DNA from: Marinobacterium sp.
GTDB taxonomy: Bacteria; Pseudomonadota; Gammaproteobacteria; Pseudomonadales; Balneatricaceae
Reading direction: 5' to 3'
DNA: 64,000 nt
Assembly: GCA_025800125.1 (NCBI GenBank)
Contig: JAOXSF010000135.1
Location: 1-64,000, forward strand
Part shown: piece after piece, positions 54,399 through 63,754 of the stretch
Numbering within the stretch: the first letter of the stretch is position 1
Layout: each line of letters begins with the position of its first letter
Program-made: the position numbers and the translations under genes
The notes under the pieces: model-generated
Databases searched by the model: none
What the model was told of the DNA's origin: nothing
The model's input: only the letters and a program-made list of their open reading frames with translations

Positions 54399-55718
54399 TT
54401 GACAACGAATGAGCAACAGGCCGTCAAACCGGTCAACACCGATGACGGCCCGATCCGCTGGATCGGCTTTATGGTAATTGCCCTGGTATTCGGGGGGTTT
54501 GGTAGCTGGGCCGCGTTGGCGCCACTGGATAGCGCGGCACTGGCTCCTGGTGTGGTAACCGTTAAAAACTACCGTAAGACGGTGCAGCACCTTGAAGGTG
54601 GCATTGTTAAAGATATTCAGGTGCGAGACGGCGTTGAAGTTAAAGCCGGTGATCTGCTGCTGGTGCTGGATGATACTCAGGCCCGTGCTGAGCTGGAGAT
54701 TCTGCGTGGTCAGCGCTTTGCTGCCGTTGCATCTGAAGCGCGGTTGAAAGCCGAGCGTGACGGTTTGAGTAATATCCGTTTCCCTGAGCTGATGAAAGCG
54801 GATGACCCGCGTGCTCGTGAGGCGGTGCTGTCTGAAGAGCAGCAGTTCAAGGCGCGCAGGCATGCTCAGGACGGTGAGATTGAAGTACTTGAGCAGCGTA
54901 TCGGTCAGCTGGACGCTCAGGTTAACGGCCTGAAGGCGTTGATTGACAGTAAGCGTCAGCTGCTGAATTCCTATGAGGAAGAGATCACCGATAACCAGGC
55001 GTTGCTCTCTGAAGGTTATGTTGATAAACAGCGTCTGCGTGATGTGCAGCGTCAGAAAGCCAGCCTGAAAGGTGAGGTTGCTGAACATAACTCCAGCATT
55101 GCCGGTATCAATGTTCAGGCGGGTGAGACGCGTCTACAGATCTTGCAGCTTAAGAAAGACTTCCGTGCCCGTGTGGTTGAGCAGCTGGCTGAGGTTCAGA
55201 CCCGTGTGTTTGACCTGGAAGAACGTATCACTGCAATTCAGGACCGTGTATCCCGTTCTCACATCTATGCACCGGTTGATGGCATGGTGCTGAGCATGGC
55301 GGTGCATACTGTAGGTGGTGTTGTAGCGCCAGGTACACCGATTCTGGATATTGTGCCTGAAAGTGATGAGCTGATTATCGAAGCGGAGCTGTCGCCTAAT
55401 GACATCGACCGTGTAACCGTTGGTATGCCTGCGGATATTCGTTTCAGTGCCTTCAAGAGTGCAACGACCCCCGTTATTGAAGGCGAGGTAACCAATATTT
55501 CTGCTGACCGTCTGGTAAATGAACAGACCGGTATGCCGTACTACCTGGCTCGGGTAGAGGTAACAGAGGTGGGTGCTAAAAAGCTGGCTAATGGTGAATT
55601 GACGCTGTTGCCTGGTATGCCTGCTGAGGTGCTGGTGAATACTGGTGCCCGTACGTTGCTGGAGTATCTGGTGGCACCGGCAACCAATGCTTTTGCCCGT
55701 TCCATGATTGAAGACTGA
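54399..55718 (+). CDS. Type I secretion membrane-fusion protein (HlyD/PrtE)
   Basis: 439 residues starting at TTG 54399 with GAGAGG upstream; no suitable ATG exists. It has a short cytoplasmic head, one membrane helix (about 22-42), a lipoyl/barrel-sandwich half (VVTVKNYRKTVQHLEGGIVKDIQV), a long periplasmic coiled coil (about 100-280) and the closing half with SHIYAPVDGMVLSM. It spans the periplasm between the ABC exporter and TolC. Gap to the ABC gene is 22 bases. Confidence 0.93.
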   Translation: MTTNEQQAVKPVNTDDGPIRWIGFMVIALVFGGFGSWAALAPLDSAALAPGVVTVKNYRKTVQHLEGGIVKDIQVRDGVEVKAGDLLLVLDDTQARAELEILRGQRFAAVASEARLKAERDGLSNIRFPELMKADDPRAREAVLSEEQQFKARRHAQDGEIEVLEQRIGQLDAQVNGLKALIDSKRQLLNSYEEEITDNQALLSEGYVDKQRLRDVQRQKASLKGEVAEHNSSIAGINVQAGETRLQILQLKKDFRARVVEQLAEVQTRVFDLEERITAIQDRVSRSHIYAPVDGMVLSMAVHTVGGVVAPGTPILDIVPESDELIIEAELSPNDIDRVTVGMPADIRFSAFKSATTPVIEGEVTNISADRLVNEQTGMPYYLARVEVTEVGAKKLANGELTLLPGMPAEVLVNTGARTLLEYLVAPATNAFARSMIED

Positions 55719-55787
55719 CGCTCTGGCGGCCATAACACTGGCCGCCAGAAACTGAATCTGTTGTAAAACAGGGAGTTTCTGGAAAAC

Positions 55788-57128
55788 ATGTTTAAACGTC
55801 GGAAGCTGCAGGTAAAGGGCAGCCAGTTGAAACGCTCTTTGCTGGGGATGGCAATTGCTCTGGTAGCCGGGCAGGCTCAGGCGGCAGGCCTGATGGAACT
55901 GTACAAGGAAACACTGGAGTCAGACCCGCGTCTGGCTGTGGCGGCGGCAGAAGTAACTGCCAGCGATGCCCAGTCACGTCAGGCGCTGGCGAACCTGCTG
56001 CCACAGGTCAGCATGACTGCGCAGCTGACAGAGAACAAGCGTCACCCGATGAACGGTGACAACACCTATAACGGTGAGAAGTATGTGCTAAGCCTCAGTC
56101 AGAGTGTTTATGACCGTTCTCGCTGGGCGAATAAAGAGCGCTACGAGCACCTGGCTGAGCAGCGGGTGATGGAATATGAAGATACGCGTGCCGGTACGGC
56201 GCTGGATCTGTTGCAACGTTACACTGATGTGTTGGCAGCGCAGGATAATCTGGAGCTGATTGAAGCAGAGCAGGAAGCGACCTCGCAGCAGTTGGCACAG
56301 TTGCGTTCCCGTTATCGCCGTCAGCTGGCGGTACTGACTGATGTGCTGGATGTAGAGGCGCGTCTGGATGGTATCAAGGCGCAGCTGATTGTGGCACAGA
56401 ATGATGTGTCAATCGCCCGTGAAGCGCTTGCCGAGCTGGTAGGCCGTGAAGTGAATGAATCACTCAATGGTTTTACCCGGCGCATTGCTTACGCTGAAGA
56501 TGGTCGTGACCTGAATAACTGGGTGCAGCTGGCGGTTAAAAACAGCCCGGCATTGATGGCGCTGGCCGCCGAAATTGATGCTGGTCGTGCTTATGTGCGT
56601 GAAACTCGAGCCGGACATCTGCCAACTCTGGATGCAGGGCTGACAGCGCAGAAGAGTGACATCGGTTTTGAAAACTCTTCTTCTTCGCGTAGTGAAACTT
56701 ACGTTGCCTCGTTAACCCTGAGCGTACCGTTATACAGTGGTGGTCGTACCAGTGCTGCGGTTGATGAAGCACATGCTCGTCTGGTGGTATCACAGAAGCG
56801 ACTGGAAGAGCGCCAGCGTCAACTGCTCAAGCAGGTACGAGAAGCTTATCTGAATACCGAGTCCAGCTGGGCGCGTATTGCTGCTGCTGAAAAAGCCGTT
56901 ATGTCAGCCAGTAAATCCTATGAAGCGATGCAGAAGGGGTTTGAGTTCGGTACAGTAACAGTGGTTGATGTACTGGATGCTTTACGTGATGAGTACAGTT
57001 ACCGTCGTGACTACCGTCAGGCACAGTATGACTTCGCTGTCAGTCGTCTCTCGCTGTTGAAATCTGCCGGTGTGTTGACTCAGGACGATGTTCGTCAGGT
57101 GGACAGCTGGCTGGGTCGGGTTGATTAA
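55788..57128 (+). CDS. TolC-family outer-membrane channel
   Basis: 446 residues with a signal peptide (cleavage after QAQA, about residue 33) and two structurally repeated TolC halves, typical of outer-membrane efflux proteins: LMELYKETLESDPRLAVA at the start and the coiled helices VREAYLNTESSWARIAAAEKAV. Motif GTVTVVDVLDALRDEYSYRRDYRQAQYDF marks the C-terminal half. It completes the type I secretion apparatus encoded just upstream, 69 bases after the adaptor gene. Confidence 0.93.
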   Translation: MFKRRKLQVKGSQLKRSLLGMAIALVAGQAQAAGLMELYKETLESDPRLAVAAAEVTASDAQSRQALANLLPQVSMTAQLTENKRHPMNGDNTYNGEKYVLSLSQSVYDRSRWANKERYEHLAEQRVMEYEDTRAGTALDLLQRYTDVLAAQDNLELIEAEQEATSQQLAQLRSRYRRQLAVLTDVLDVEARLDGIKAQLIVAQNDVSIAREALAELVGREVNESLNGFTRRIAYAEDGRDLNNWVQLAVKNSPALMALAAEIDAGRAYVRETRAGHLPTLDAGLTAQKSDIGFENSSSSRSETYVASLTLSVPLYSGGRTSAAVDEAHARLVVSQKRLEERQRQLLKQVREAYLNTESSWARIAAAEKAVMSASKSYEAMQKGFEFGTVTVVDVLDALRDEYSYRRDYRQAQYDFAVSRLSLLKSAGVLTQDDVRQVDSWLGRVD

Positions 57129-57187
57129 TTCATCTGAGCCTGGATGGTCCGGTTTATTGATTTGACTGGGGTTATCGAATGAATAGC

Positions 57188-57222
57188 AAAGGCCGGTTAT
57201 CGCATGGTGGTAACCGGCCTTT
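57188..57222 (+). terminator. Terminator between tolC-like and glycosyltransferase genes
   Basis: GGCCGGTTA pairs with TAACCGGCC and is followed by TTTCTGTTTT. It suggests that the glycosyltransferase gene is expressed by read-through or separately. Confidence 0.75.
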
Positions 57223-57255
57223 CTGTTTTCAGACAGTTTTTGAAGGAGTGGATTC

Positions 57256-58368
57256 TTGCCGCGAATTCTGCATCTCTATAAAAGTTATTACAGCCGCGAT
57301 TTTGGTGGTGTTGGTCAGGTTATCCACCAGATTGCCCGTGCAACCTGTCAGCAGGGATATCAGCATGATGTGCTGGTGCTGCATGAAGGGAAGCAGTTGG
57401 AGGTGGTCGAGTATGAGGAAGCGACTGTGCATTATGTGCCTCAGGATGTTGATCTGTTATCAACGCCGATAGGGTGGAGGCTGATTGGTCGGTTTCGTCG
57501 CCTCAGTCGGCAGGCTGATCTGATTCATTATCATTTTCCTTATCCTGTGGCAGATCTACTGCATTTGCTGATCCGTCCCCGTTGCCCGACACTGGTCAGT
57601 TACCATAGTGATATTGTTAAGCAGAAAACTGCGCTGCGACTCTACGCGCCATTGATGCACCATTTTCTGGGTTCGGTCAGTCAGGTGGTGTCAGCTTGTG
57701 ATAACTATCTGAACAGTAGTCCTGTGTTGCAGCGCTACCAGCATAAAACCACTGTGGTGCCTTACGGTGTGGAGGATGATGGCTGTAAACCTGTTGATGC
57801 AGCGGTGTTGTCTACGATGCGTGAACGCTTCGGTGAGCAGTTCTTCTTCTTTATGGGCGCGTTGCGTTACTACAAAGGATTGGAGTTTCTGATTGAAGCT
57901 GCCCGTAAGACGGGTCTGCCTGTTGTTGTGGCAGGGTGCGGTGGTATTGAAGCAGAGTTGCGAGAAAAAAGTGCCGACGTGCCCAACCTGCAATGGGCAG
58001 GACGGGTCAGTGATGAAGAGAAAGCAGCGTTGTTCCAGCTCAGCAAAGCATTTATGTTTCCTTCGCATCTGCGTTCAGAGGCGTTTGGGATCAGTCTGAT
58101 TGAAGCTTGTATGTATGCAAAGCCGATGGTCAGTGCAGAGATTGGTACGGGTACAACGTTTGTTAACCAGGCTGATGAAACCGGTCTGGTGGTAGCACCG
58201 GCCGATGCTGATGCGCTTGCAGCGGCAATGCGTCGGTTGGCAGATGACCCGGCACTGGTAGAGCGGCTGGGCATTAATGCACGTCAGCGCTTCGAACAGC
58301 TCTTTACAGCAGAGCGTATGGCAACCCGTTACCAGCAGCTTTATCAGCAGTTGTTAGCGCGGGATTGA
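57256..58368 (+). CDS. GT4-family glycosyltransferase
   Basis: 370 residues starting at TTG 57256, with AAGGAG seven bases upstream. A GT-B fold: N-terminal YYSRDFGGVGQVIHQIA acceptor loop (about 12-28), and C-terminal donor site with the E-x7-E motif in SHLRSEAFGISLIEACMYAKPMVSAEIG (about 275-300). GT4 enzymes retain anomeric configuration and use nucleotide sugars for polysaccharide or glycoconjugate assembly. Its position after a type I secretion operon could mean that a surface glycan or the secreted protein is modified, but this is inference. Confidence 0.88.
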   Translation: MPRILHLYKSYYSRDFGGVGQVIHQIARATCQQGYQHDVLVLHEGKQLEVVEYEEATVHYVPQDVDLLSTPIGWRLIGRFRRLSRQADLIHYHFPYPVADLLHLLIRPRCPTLVSYHSDIVKQKTALRLYAPLMHHFLGSVSQVVSACDNYLNSSPVLQRYQHKTTVVPYGVEDDGCKPVDAAVLSTMRERFGEQFFFFMGALRYYKGLEFLIEAARKTGLPVVVAGCGGIEAELREKSADVPNLQWAGRVSDEEKAALFQLSKAFMFPSHLRSEAFGISLIEACMYAKPMVSAEIGTGTTFVNQADETGLVVAPADADALAAAMRRLADDPALVERLGINARQRFEQLFTAERMATRYQQLYQQLLARD

Positions 58369-58864
58369 GATTGTTTCGGGGTTACACGGCCTTTCGATTG
58401 AATAGCCAGGGCATAATCTTTATGGGTTATGCCCACTTTGTGTCTTGTATGGTGCTGTGTCTTGTATAGTGCTGTGTCTTATATATCAGTCTGTCTTGTA
58501 TACCGGTCTGTCCTGTATATCAGCCGGTTTGCCAGGTATTTCAACCTAAAGTTGTAAGGGGTTAAAGTTGTAAAAAATCTGATCTGATTCCATGACAAAT
58601 GGTCTGCGCTTCTGTACCCTTGCCAAAATTTTTTAGTCGCTGTTCTGTAATCTGATTTCCATACCGGAAACACGGCCCACCCCCGGCAATGATTGCCGAC
58701 GGTGAGAGCTGTGCTTTGTGACGTCTGGATGCTGCTGGTGTCTGTTTTATGACCAGCTTTGGTGGTTGCCATGCGGTAGCGTTATCAGTACTAAAACGTC
58801 GGCAGTATCAGGGCTGCCAGCAGTGACTGCACCAAATAACCTGGATCCGCACCCGAGGAATACA
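58369..58864. other. Gene-free stretch upstream of upp
   Basis: No gene seen. A hairpin GGGCATAA/TTATGCCC (58409-58434) may end the glycosyltransferase transcript. It is followed by the 17-bp repeat array at 58441-58525, then an upp leader with a CCGGCAAT-G-ATTGCCG hairpin near 58684-58700. That leader may be structured, but I do not recognise a riboswitch class. Confidence 0.5.
58441..58525. repeat. Five tandem 17-bp repeats
   Basis: Units at 58441, 58458, 58475, 58492 and 58509, each beginning TGTCTTGTAT or a close variant, exactly 17 bp long. Inner units are closely alike; outer ones have drifted. Confidence 0.95.
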
Positions 58865-59491
58865 ATGAGCGTTCATGAGATTAAGCACCCGCTGGTTCGT
58901 CATAAAATTGGCCTGATGCGCAAGCGTGATATGAGCACACGCAGCTTCCGCCAGCTGGCAGCAGAGGTCGGTTGTCTGCTGACCTATGAAGCGACCAAGG
59001 ATCTGGAAATTGAGGAATACCAGCTGGATGGCTGGTGTGGTGAAGTGACTGCTGAGCGCATCAAGGGCAAGAAAATTACCGTTGTGCCGATTCTGCGCGC
59101 AGGTCTGGGTATGCTGGATGGTGTGCTGGAGTTGGTGCCAAGCGCCAAAATTTCTGTTGTCGGTCTGTACCGTGATGAAGAAACGCTGGAGCCTGTGGCT
59201 TACTTCGAAAAGCTGGCCCACGACATTGATGAGCGTATGTCACTGGTAATTGACCCGATGCTGGCAACCGGTGGTTCTATGATCGCAACTATCGATATGC
59301 TGAAGAAAGCAGGCTGTACTTCTATCCGTGCGCTGGTGCTGGTTGCTGCGCCTGAAGGCATCAAAGCGGTGCAGGAAGCGCATCCGGATGTTGATCTGTT
59401 CACCGCCTCTGTTGATCAGTGCCTGAATGAGCAAGGCTACATTGTGCCAGGACTGGGTGATGCGGGTGATAAAATCTTCGGTACGCACTGA
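58865..59491 (+). CDS. upp: Uracil phosphoribosyltransferase
   Basis: 208 residues starting [20 protein letters not shown]. The PRPP loop is [11 protein letters not shown] (about 130-140), and the C-terminal [15 protein letters not shown] binds uracil. It converts uracil and PRPP to UMP. GAGGAA precedes the ATG at 58865. It is followed by the uracil permease gene in one operon, so uptake and phosphoribosylation are co-expressed. Confidence 0.98.
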   Translation: MSVHEIKHPLVRHKIGLMRKRDMSTRSFRQLAAEVGCLLTYEATKDLEIEEYQLDGWCGEVTAERIKGKKITVVPILRAGLGMLDGVLELVPSAKISVVGLYRDEETLEPVAYFEKLAHDIDERMSLVIDPMLATGGSMIATIDMLKKAGCTSIRALVLVAAPEGIKAVQEAHPDVDLFTASVDQCLNEQGYIVPGLGDAGDKIFGTH

Positions 59492-59597
59492 GGTCGTACA
59501 GGCGGTTGACCGCTGCAATCTTTTTCTGTGGTAACAGAGCGAAGCTGTTCTGATACCCCTCTTTTCAATCGCATAGCAAACCGTGGGAGTTATGCAG

Positions 59598-60896
59598 ATG
59601 AGCGATCTTAACCCGACTCAGGGTGGTTGGCGTACCGTGCTCGCTGGTTCTCAGATGCTGTTTGTGGCATTTGGCGCACTGGTGCTGATGCCGCTGCTGA
59701 CAGGTCTGGACCCGAGTGTAGCGCTGTTTACGGCGGGTATCGGCACCCTGTTGTTCCAGTTTATAACCAAGCGTTCTGTGCCAATTTTCCTGGCATCCTC
59801 TTTTGTGTTTATTGCACCGATTGCTTACAGCACCAAGACCTGGGGTGTGCCTGCAACCATGGGTGCGCTGTTCGCGGCTGGTATGGTGTACGTGCTGTTG
59901 GCAGCAATTGTCAAAGTGCGTGGTGCTGGCTTCCTGCACCGTCTGATGCCGCCGGTGGTAACGGGCCCTGTCATTATGGTGATTGGGCTGGGGCTGGCGC
60001 CAATTGCGGTCAATATGGCAATGGGCAAAGCGGGTGATGGTTCTATTGAACTGTTCCCTTATGCAGATTCCATGATCGTATCCATGAGTGCGCTGGTAAC
60101 GACTCTGCTGGTGGCCACACTGGGTAAAGGTATCTTCCGTCTGGTGCCTATTCTGGCTGGTGTGCTGGTGGGCTATGCGGTTGCATTCAGCATGGGTATG
60201 GTTGATCTGGCAAAAGTTGCACAAGCGCCTGTAATGGCGATTCCTGCCTTTGTTATGCCGGAATTCAATATGGCAGCCATCCTGTTTATGATCCCGGTTG
60301 CCCTGGCACCTGCGATTGAACATGTAGGCGATATTCTGGCGATCAGTAATGTAACCGGTAAGGATTACCTGAAGAAACCGGGCCTGCACCGTACTCTGCT
60401 GGGTGACGGTGTTGCGACAGCGGCGGCTTCCATGTTTGGTGGCCCACCAAATACCACCTACTCTGAGGTAACTGGCGCGGTAATGCTGACCCGTGCCTTT
60501 AATCCGGTAGTGATGATCTGGGCGGCAGTATTTGCCATTGCGCTGGCGTTTATCGCTAAATTCGGTGTGCTGTTGCAGACCATTCCATCCCCGGTGATGG
60601 GCGGTATTCTGATCCTGCTGTTCGGTTCTATTGCTGCTGTGGGTCTGAATACACTGATCAAAGCAAAAGTAGATATGGCCCAGCAGCGTAATCTGGTGAT
60701 TGTATCGACTACGCTGGTATTCGGTATCGGTGGTATGGCGATTGGTAATGGGGATATGAACCTGCAGGGCGTCAGCCTCTGTGGTCTGGTGGCCATTATT
60801 CTGAACCTGGTTCTGCCTGCGGCTGAGCCGTCAAAAGACGACCTGTCCGAAGAAGCCGGGGTTGTTGATGATCTTGTTGAGCATGGTCGTAACTGA
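59598..60896 (+). CDS. uraA: Uracil permease (UraA, NCS2 family)
   Basis: 432 residues with about fourteen membrane segments; the NCS2 features PVVTGPVIMVIGLGLAPIAVNMA and PNTTYSEVTGAVMLTRAFNP are clear. The Glu in PAIEHVGDILAISNVTG is the substrate-contacting residue of UraA. GGGAG eight bases before the ATG at 59598 decides the start over ATG 59592 and GTG 59583. It is a proton-coupled uracil importer that works with Upp. Confidence 0.94.
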   Translation: MSDLNPTQGGWRTVLAGSQMLFVAFGALVLMPLLTGLDPSVALFTAGIGTLLFQFITKRSVPIFLASSFVFIAPIAYSTKTWGVPATMGALFAAGMVYVLLAAIVKVRGAGFLHRLMPPVVTGPVIMVIGLGLAPIAVNMAMGKAGDGSIELFPYADSMIVSMSALVTTLLVATLGKGIFRLVPILAGVLVGYAVAFSMGMVDLAKVAQAPVMAIPAFVMPEFNMAAILFMIPVALAPAIEHVGDILAISNVTGKDYLKKPGLHRTLLGDGVATAAASMFGGPPNTTYSEVTGAVMLTRAFNPVVMIWAAVFAIALAFIAKFGVLLQTIPSPVMGGILILLFGSIAAVGLNTLIKAKVDMAQQRNLVIVSTTLVFGIGGMAIGNGDMNLQGVSLCGLVAIILNLVLPAAEPSKDDLSEEAGVVDDLVEHGRN

Positions 60897-60936
60897 TCAA
60901 GGCTGAACAGTCTGTAGAGCTACTCACTGCTACTTG

Positions 60937-60971
60937 AAAGCCCTGCCATACACTGTGTGGCAGGGCTTTTT
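60937..60971 (+). terminator. Rho-independent terminator of upp-uraA
   Basis: AAAGCCCTGCCA and TGGCAGGGCTTTTT form a 12-bp stem. Confidence 0.92.
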
Positions 60972-61106
60972 GCATTCAGGGCAGCATGTCTTTTGTTTTT
61001 TATTCGGATCACTATTTTTGGTTTCATTACAGCCTGATGACGGAAGGCTTTGTCCTTTGGTCGAATCTGTTAAACTGAACGTTCATTCTGCCAATACACT
61101 ATAACA

Positions 61107-62069
61107 ATGAAAAAAATCCTCTGTATTGCGCTTTTACTGCTGGGTATCAGCCCGTTCGCAGTAGCCAGTGAGCGCCATCTGCTGATTTCGCTGGGTACCG
61201 GGGGAATTACCGGTGTTTACTATCCAGCAGGCGGTGCGATCTGTCGTTTGTTGAATCAGACTCGCAAGCAGCACGGCATTCGTTGTGCGGTACGCTCTAC
61301 GCCAGGTTCGGTTGCCAATATTAATAATGTCAATGTGGGTGCGCTTGATCTTGGTCTGGCTGAATCGGGATGGCTTTATCAGGCCTGGAGTGGCCGTGGC
61401 CATTTCGCCGATCAGGGGCAAAGCCCGCAGTTGCGTACATTGCTGACCCTCTTTCCTGAATACCTGACAGTGCTGGCGCGCCCTGATTCTGGTATTCGCC
61501 GTTTTAGTGATATTCGCAATAAGCGTATCAGTATCGGTTTGCCGGGTACTAGCCAGCGTTCTACCATGAACGCGCTGATGAAAAGTAATAACTGGGGGCT
61601 ACAGGACTTTGCTGTCACATTGTCGCTGGGTGCAGCTGACCAGGCAGGTGCGCTATGTGAAGGCAGAATCGATGTGATGATCTATACTGTTGGCCTGCCG
61701 AGTGGTGCCACCAAAGAAGCTGCACGTGACTGTGGTGGGCAACTGATTGCGGTAGCCAGTGATCAGGCCAGTGAGCTGATCCGCTACAGTCCGCACTACC
61801 TGCCTATGGTTATCAACGCTGGTGTCTACCCGGATAACTGGAGCGATACACCTACGGTCGGGGTTAATGCGACGTTTTTTACCAGTGCTGAGTTGCCGGA
61901 CGAGATTGCCTACACGGTTGTCAGAACATTGTTTGAACAGCTTGAGCAGTTCCGCACTATGCATCCGGCCTTTGTAGATCTGAAGCCAGCGCAGATGGTA
62001 AAAGGCCCTTATCCGGCGCCGCTGCACCCTGGTGCTGAGCGCTATTTCCGTGAGGCTGGGTGGTTGTAA
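61107..62069 (+). CDS. TAXI-family TRAP-type solute-binding protein (orphan)
   Basis: 320 residues with a signal peptide (cleaved after VAS, about residue 21). The mature part begins RHLLISLGTGGITGVYYPAGGAICR, the hallmark of the TAXI family, and SIGLPGTSQRSTMNALM marks the second lobe. TAXI proteins serve TRAP transporters for acidic substrates, but no TRAP membrane genes are in the window. Orphans of this family can instead feed signals to sensor kinases, and a histidine kinase gene is convergent with this one 98 bases away. No strong RBS is seen. Confidence 0.88.
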   Translation: MKKILCIALLLLGISPFAVASERHLLISLGTGGITGVYYPAGGAICRLLNQTRKQHGIRCAVRSTPGSVANINNVNVGALDLGLAESGWLYQAWSGRGHFADQGQSPQLRTLLTLFPEYLTVLARPDSGIRRFSDIRNKRISIGLPGTSQRSTMNALMKSNNWGLQDFAVTLSLGAADQAGALCEGRIDVMIYTVGLPSGATKEAARDCGGQLIAVASDQASELIRYSPHYLPMVINAGVYPDNWSDTPTVGVNATFFTSAELPDEIAYTVVRTLFEQLEQFRTMHPAFVDLKPAQMVKGPYPAPLHPGAERYFREAGWL

Positions 62070-62123
62070 GAGAAAGCAGAAAATAGCGTGCAGTCAGGGA
62101 AGGCGTACAAGGCTGGTGTTGCT

Positions 62124-62180
62124 GCTTCTACTGTGTTGCCGCTGCCGCTTCTAATGTATTGCCGCTTCTAACGTGTTGCC
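62124..62180. repeat. 17-bp repeats reaching into the histidine kinase gene
   Basis: GCTTCTAMTGTRTTGCC-type units at 62124-62140, 62147-62163 and 62164-62180. The last covers the final codons and stop (62168-62170) of the minus-strand kinase gene. Confidence 0.9.
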
Positions 62181-63754
62181 ATCTCTACCCTGAAATGTAC
62201 GCCCCTCTGTGCTGGTAGTGCTTGAATTCGCCCGCGTAACAACTGGCTGACCAGATTGTACGTAATGTGCATGCCCAGTCCGGTGCAGCCTTCGCTACGC
62301 CTGGTTGTCATAAATGGTTCAAATACTTTCTGTTGCCAGCCGTCCGGGAGGCCCAGGCCGTTATCTTTATAGTCGATTTGCAGGCGTCCATTGTTTTCGC
62401 TGATGCGAATCTCTATTTCTCCGCCGGGCTGGTTATCAAAGCCGTGGATCAGCGAGTTGATAATCAGGTTGGTGAAAATCTGATAATAAGCGCCCGGATA
62501 GCTATCCAGCATCAGGCCAGCAGGGCAGTGGATGCTGATTTTCGGGTTAGCCTGTTTCAGGCGTGGTTGCAAAGAGGTCAGAATTTCATCCAGATATTCG
62601 CATAGTTCAAAGTGGCGGCGTTGCTCACTGGACTGGTCAACCGACACCTGCTTGAAGGCGCTGACCAGCTGGGCTGCACGCTCCAGATTGGTGCTGATCA
62701 GCTGGCTGCTTTCCAGTGCGCTTTCTGCCAGTGCTTTTTCCGTTTGAGAGAAATGTGCAGGTGCTTGCTGGGCGCGTTGCAGAGACTGTTGTGCCTGGTC
62801 CTGCAACCAGGATGCAGCGGTAAAGCCGATACCGATGGGGGTGTTAATCTCATGGGCTACCCCTGCAACCAGCCCCCCTAGTGCGGCCATCTTTTCGGCT
62901 TCTACCAGTTGTTGTTGGGTAGTGCGCAGTTCATCTAGCGTGTTCTGTAACTCTGCATTGGTAGCGCGTAGTTGAGCGGTGCGGTGCTCTACCCGTTGTT
63001 CCAGTTCGGCGTTCAGTGTTGCCAGTGCCTGCTCGGTTTTTTCCCGCTGGGCAATATCATCCAGCAGTGATTCGCGCATCAGATTGATTGACTGTACCAC
63101 GTGGCCCAGTTCATCTTGCCGCTGTGGTCGACGGCGGGCCAGTGTCAGTGGTGTATCCAGTCGTTCCAGGGTCAGGTTGCGAGCGTAGTCAGCCATAGTC
63201 CCCAGGTGCTGGGTAATCAGACGATGGAAGATGAACAGAATGAAAATGGAGACCAGAAAGGTCTTGATGCCCTGTGTCGTCAGAATCACCAGTACCCGTT
63301 CTTCCAGCCGTTGATAAATGCCTTCCAGGCTGATGACCAGTTTCAGGGTGCCCAGCTGGAACAGACGGCCTTCACGGCTGCGATGCTCCAGCTGGTAGTG
63401 GCGGGACAGGGTTTTACCCTGCCCGGGCTCTGTGCCTGCGGCAAATAGTTCGCCAAAGGGGGTGGTAATTTCCAGATAGTGTACATCGGGTAACTGTAGC
63501 AAGCCGTTCAGCTGTACCTGAATCTGTTCCGGGCTAATCTCCCACAGGCTGTTGCTCAGGCTGGCCAGCGAACTGGCTTCAATCTGACGGATGCGTTCAT
63601 CAATGGCGGAACGCTCGTAGCGGTAATCAAGATAGAGTTGTGTGCCGGTTGCCAGCAGAGTCATCAGCGAGCTGCATAGCAGAATGGCGGCCAGCAGGCG
63701 GATGCCCAGTGGCTTGTGGCGGTGGTATTGAATCAGGCGCTGGCTGATTGACAT
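62168..63754 (-). CDS. Sensor histidine kinase
   Basis: 528 residues: membrane helix 1 (about 18-40), a periplasmic sensor domain of about 115 residues (41-155), helix 2 (about 158-180), HAMP (about 180-232) and a coiled coil (about 236-290). The dimerisation domain has His301 in AGVAHEINTPIGIG, and the HATPase domain has N-box FTNLIINSLIHGF, G1 DNGLGLP and G2 GLGMHI. No receiver or cognate response regulator is visible. The convergent TAXI gene may encode a partner that presents the ligand. The last codons lie in a 17-bp repeat. Confidence 0.93.
   Translation of the reverse strand: MSISQRLIQYHRHKPLGIRLLAAILLCSSLMTLLATGTQLYLDYRYERSAIDERIRQIEASSLASLSNSLWEISPEQIQVQLNGLLQLPDVHYLEITTPFGELFAAGTEPGQGKTLSRHYQLEHRSREGRLFQLGTLKLVISLEGIYQRLEERVLVILTTQGIKTFLVSIFILFIFHRLITQHLGTMADYARNLTLERLDTPLTLARRRPQRQDELGHVVQSINLMRESLLDDIAQREKTEQALATLNAELEQRVEHRTAQLRATNAELQNTLDELRTTQQQLVEAEKMAALGGLVAGVAHEINTPIGIGFTAASWLQDQAQQSLQRAQQAPAHFSQTEKALAESALESSQLISTNLERAAQLVSAFKQVSVDQSSEQRRHFELCEYLDEILTSLQPRLKQANPKISIHCPAGLMLDSYPGAYYQIFTNLIINSLIHGFDNQPGGEIEIRISENNGRLQIDYKDNGLGLPDGWQQKVFEPFMTTRRSEGCTGLGMHITYNLVSQLLRGRIQALPAQRGVHFRVEMATR

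Noticed and set aside
58441..58525. CRISPR array
   Set aside because: Units are 17 bp and directly adjacent, with no spacers; no cas genes in the window.
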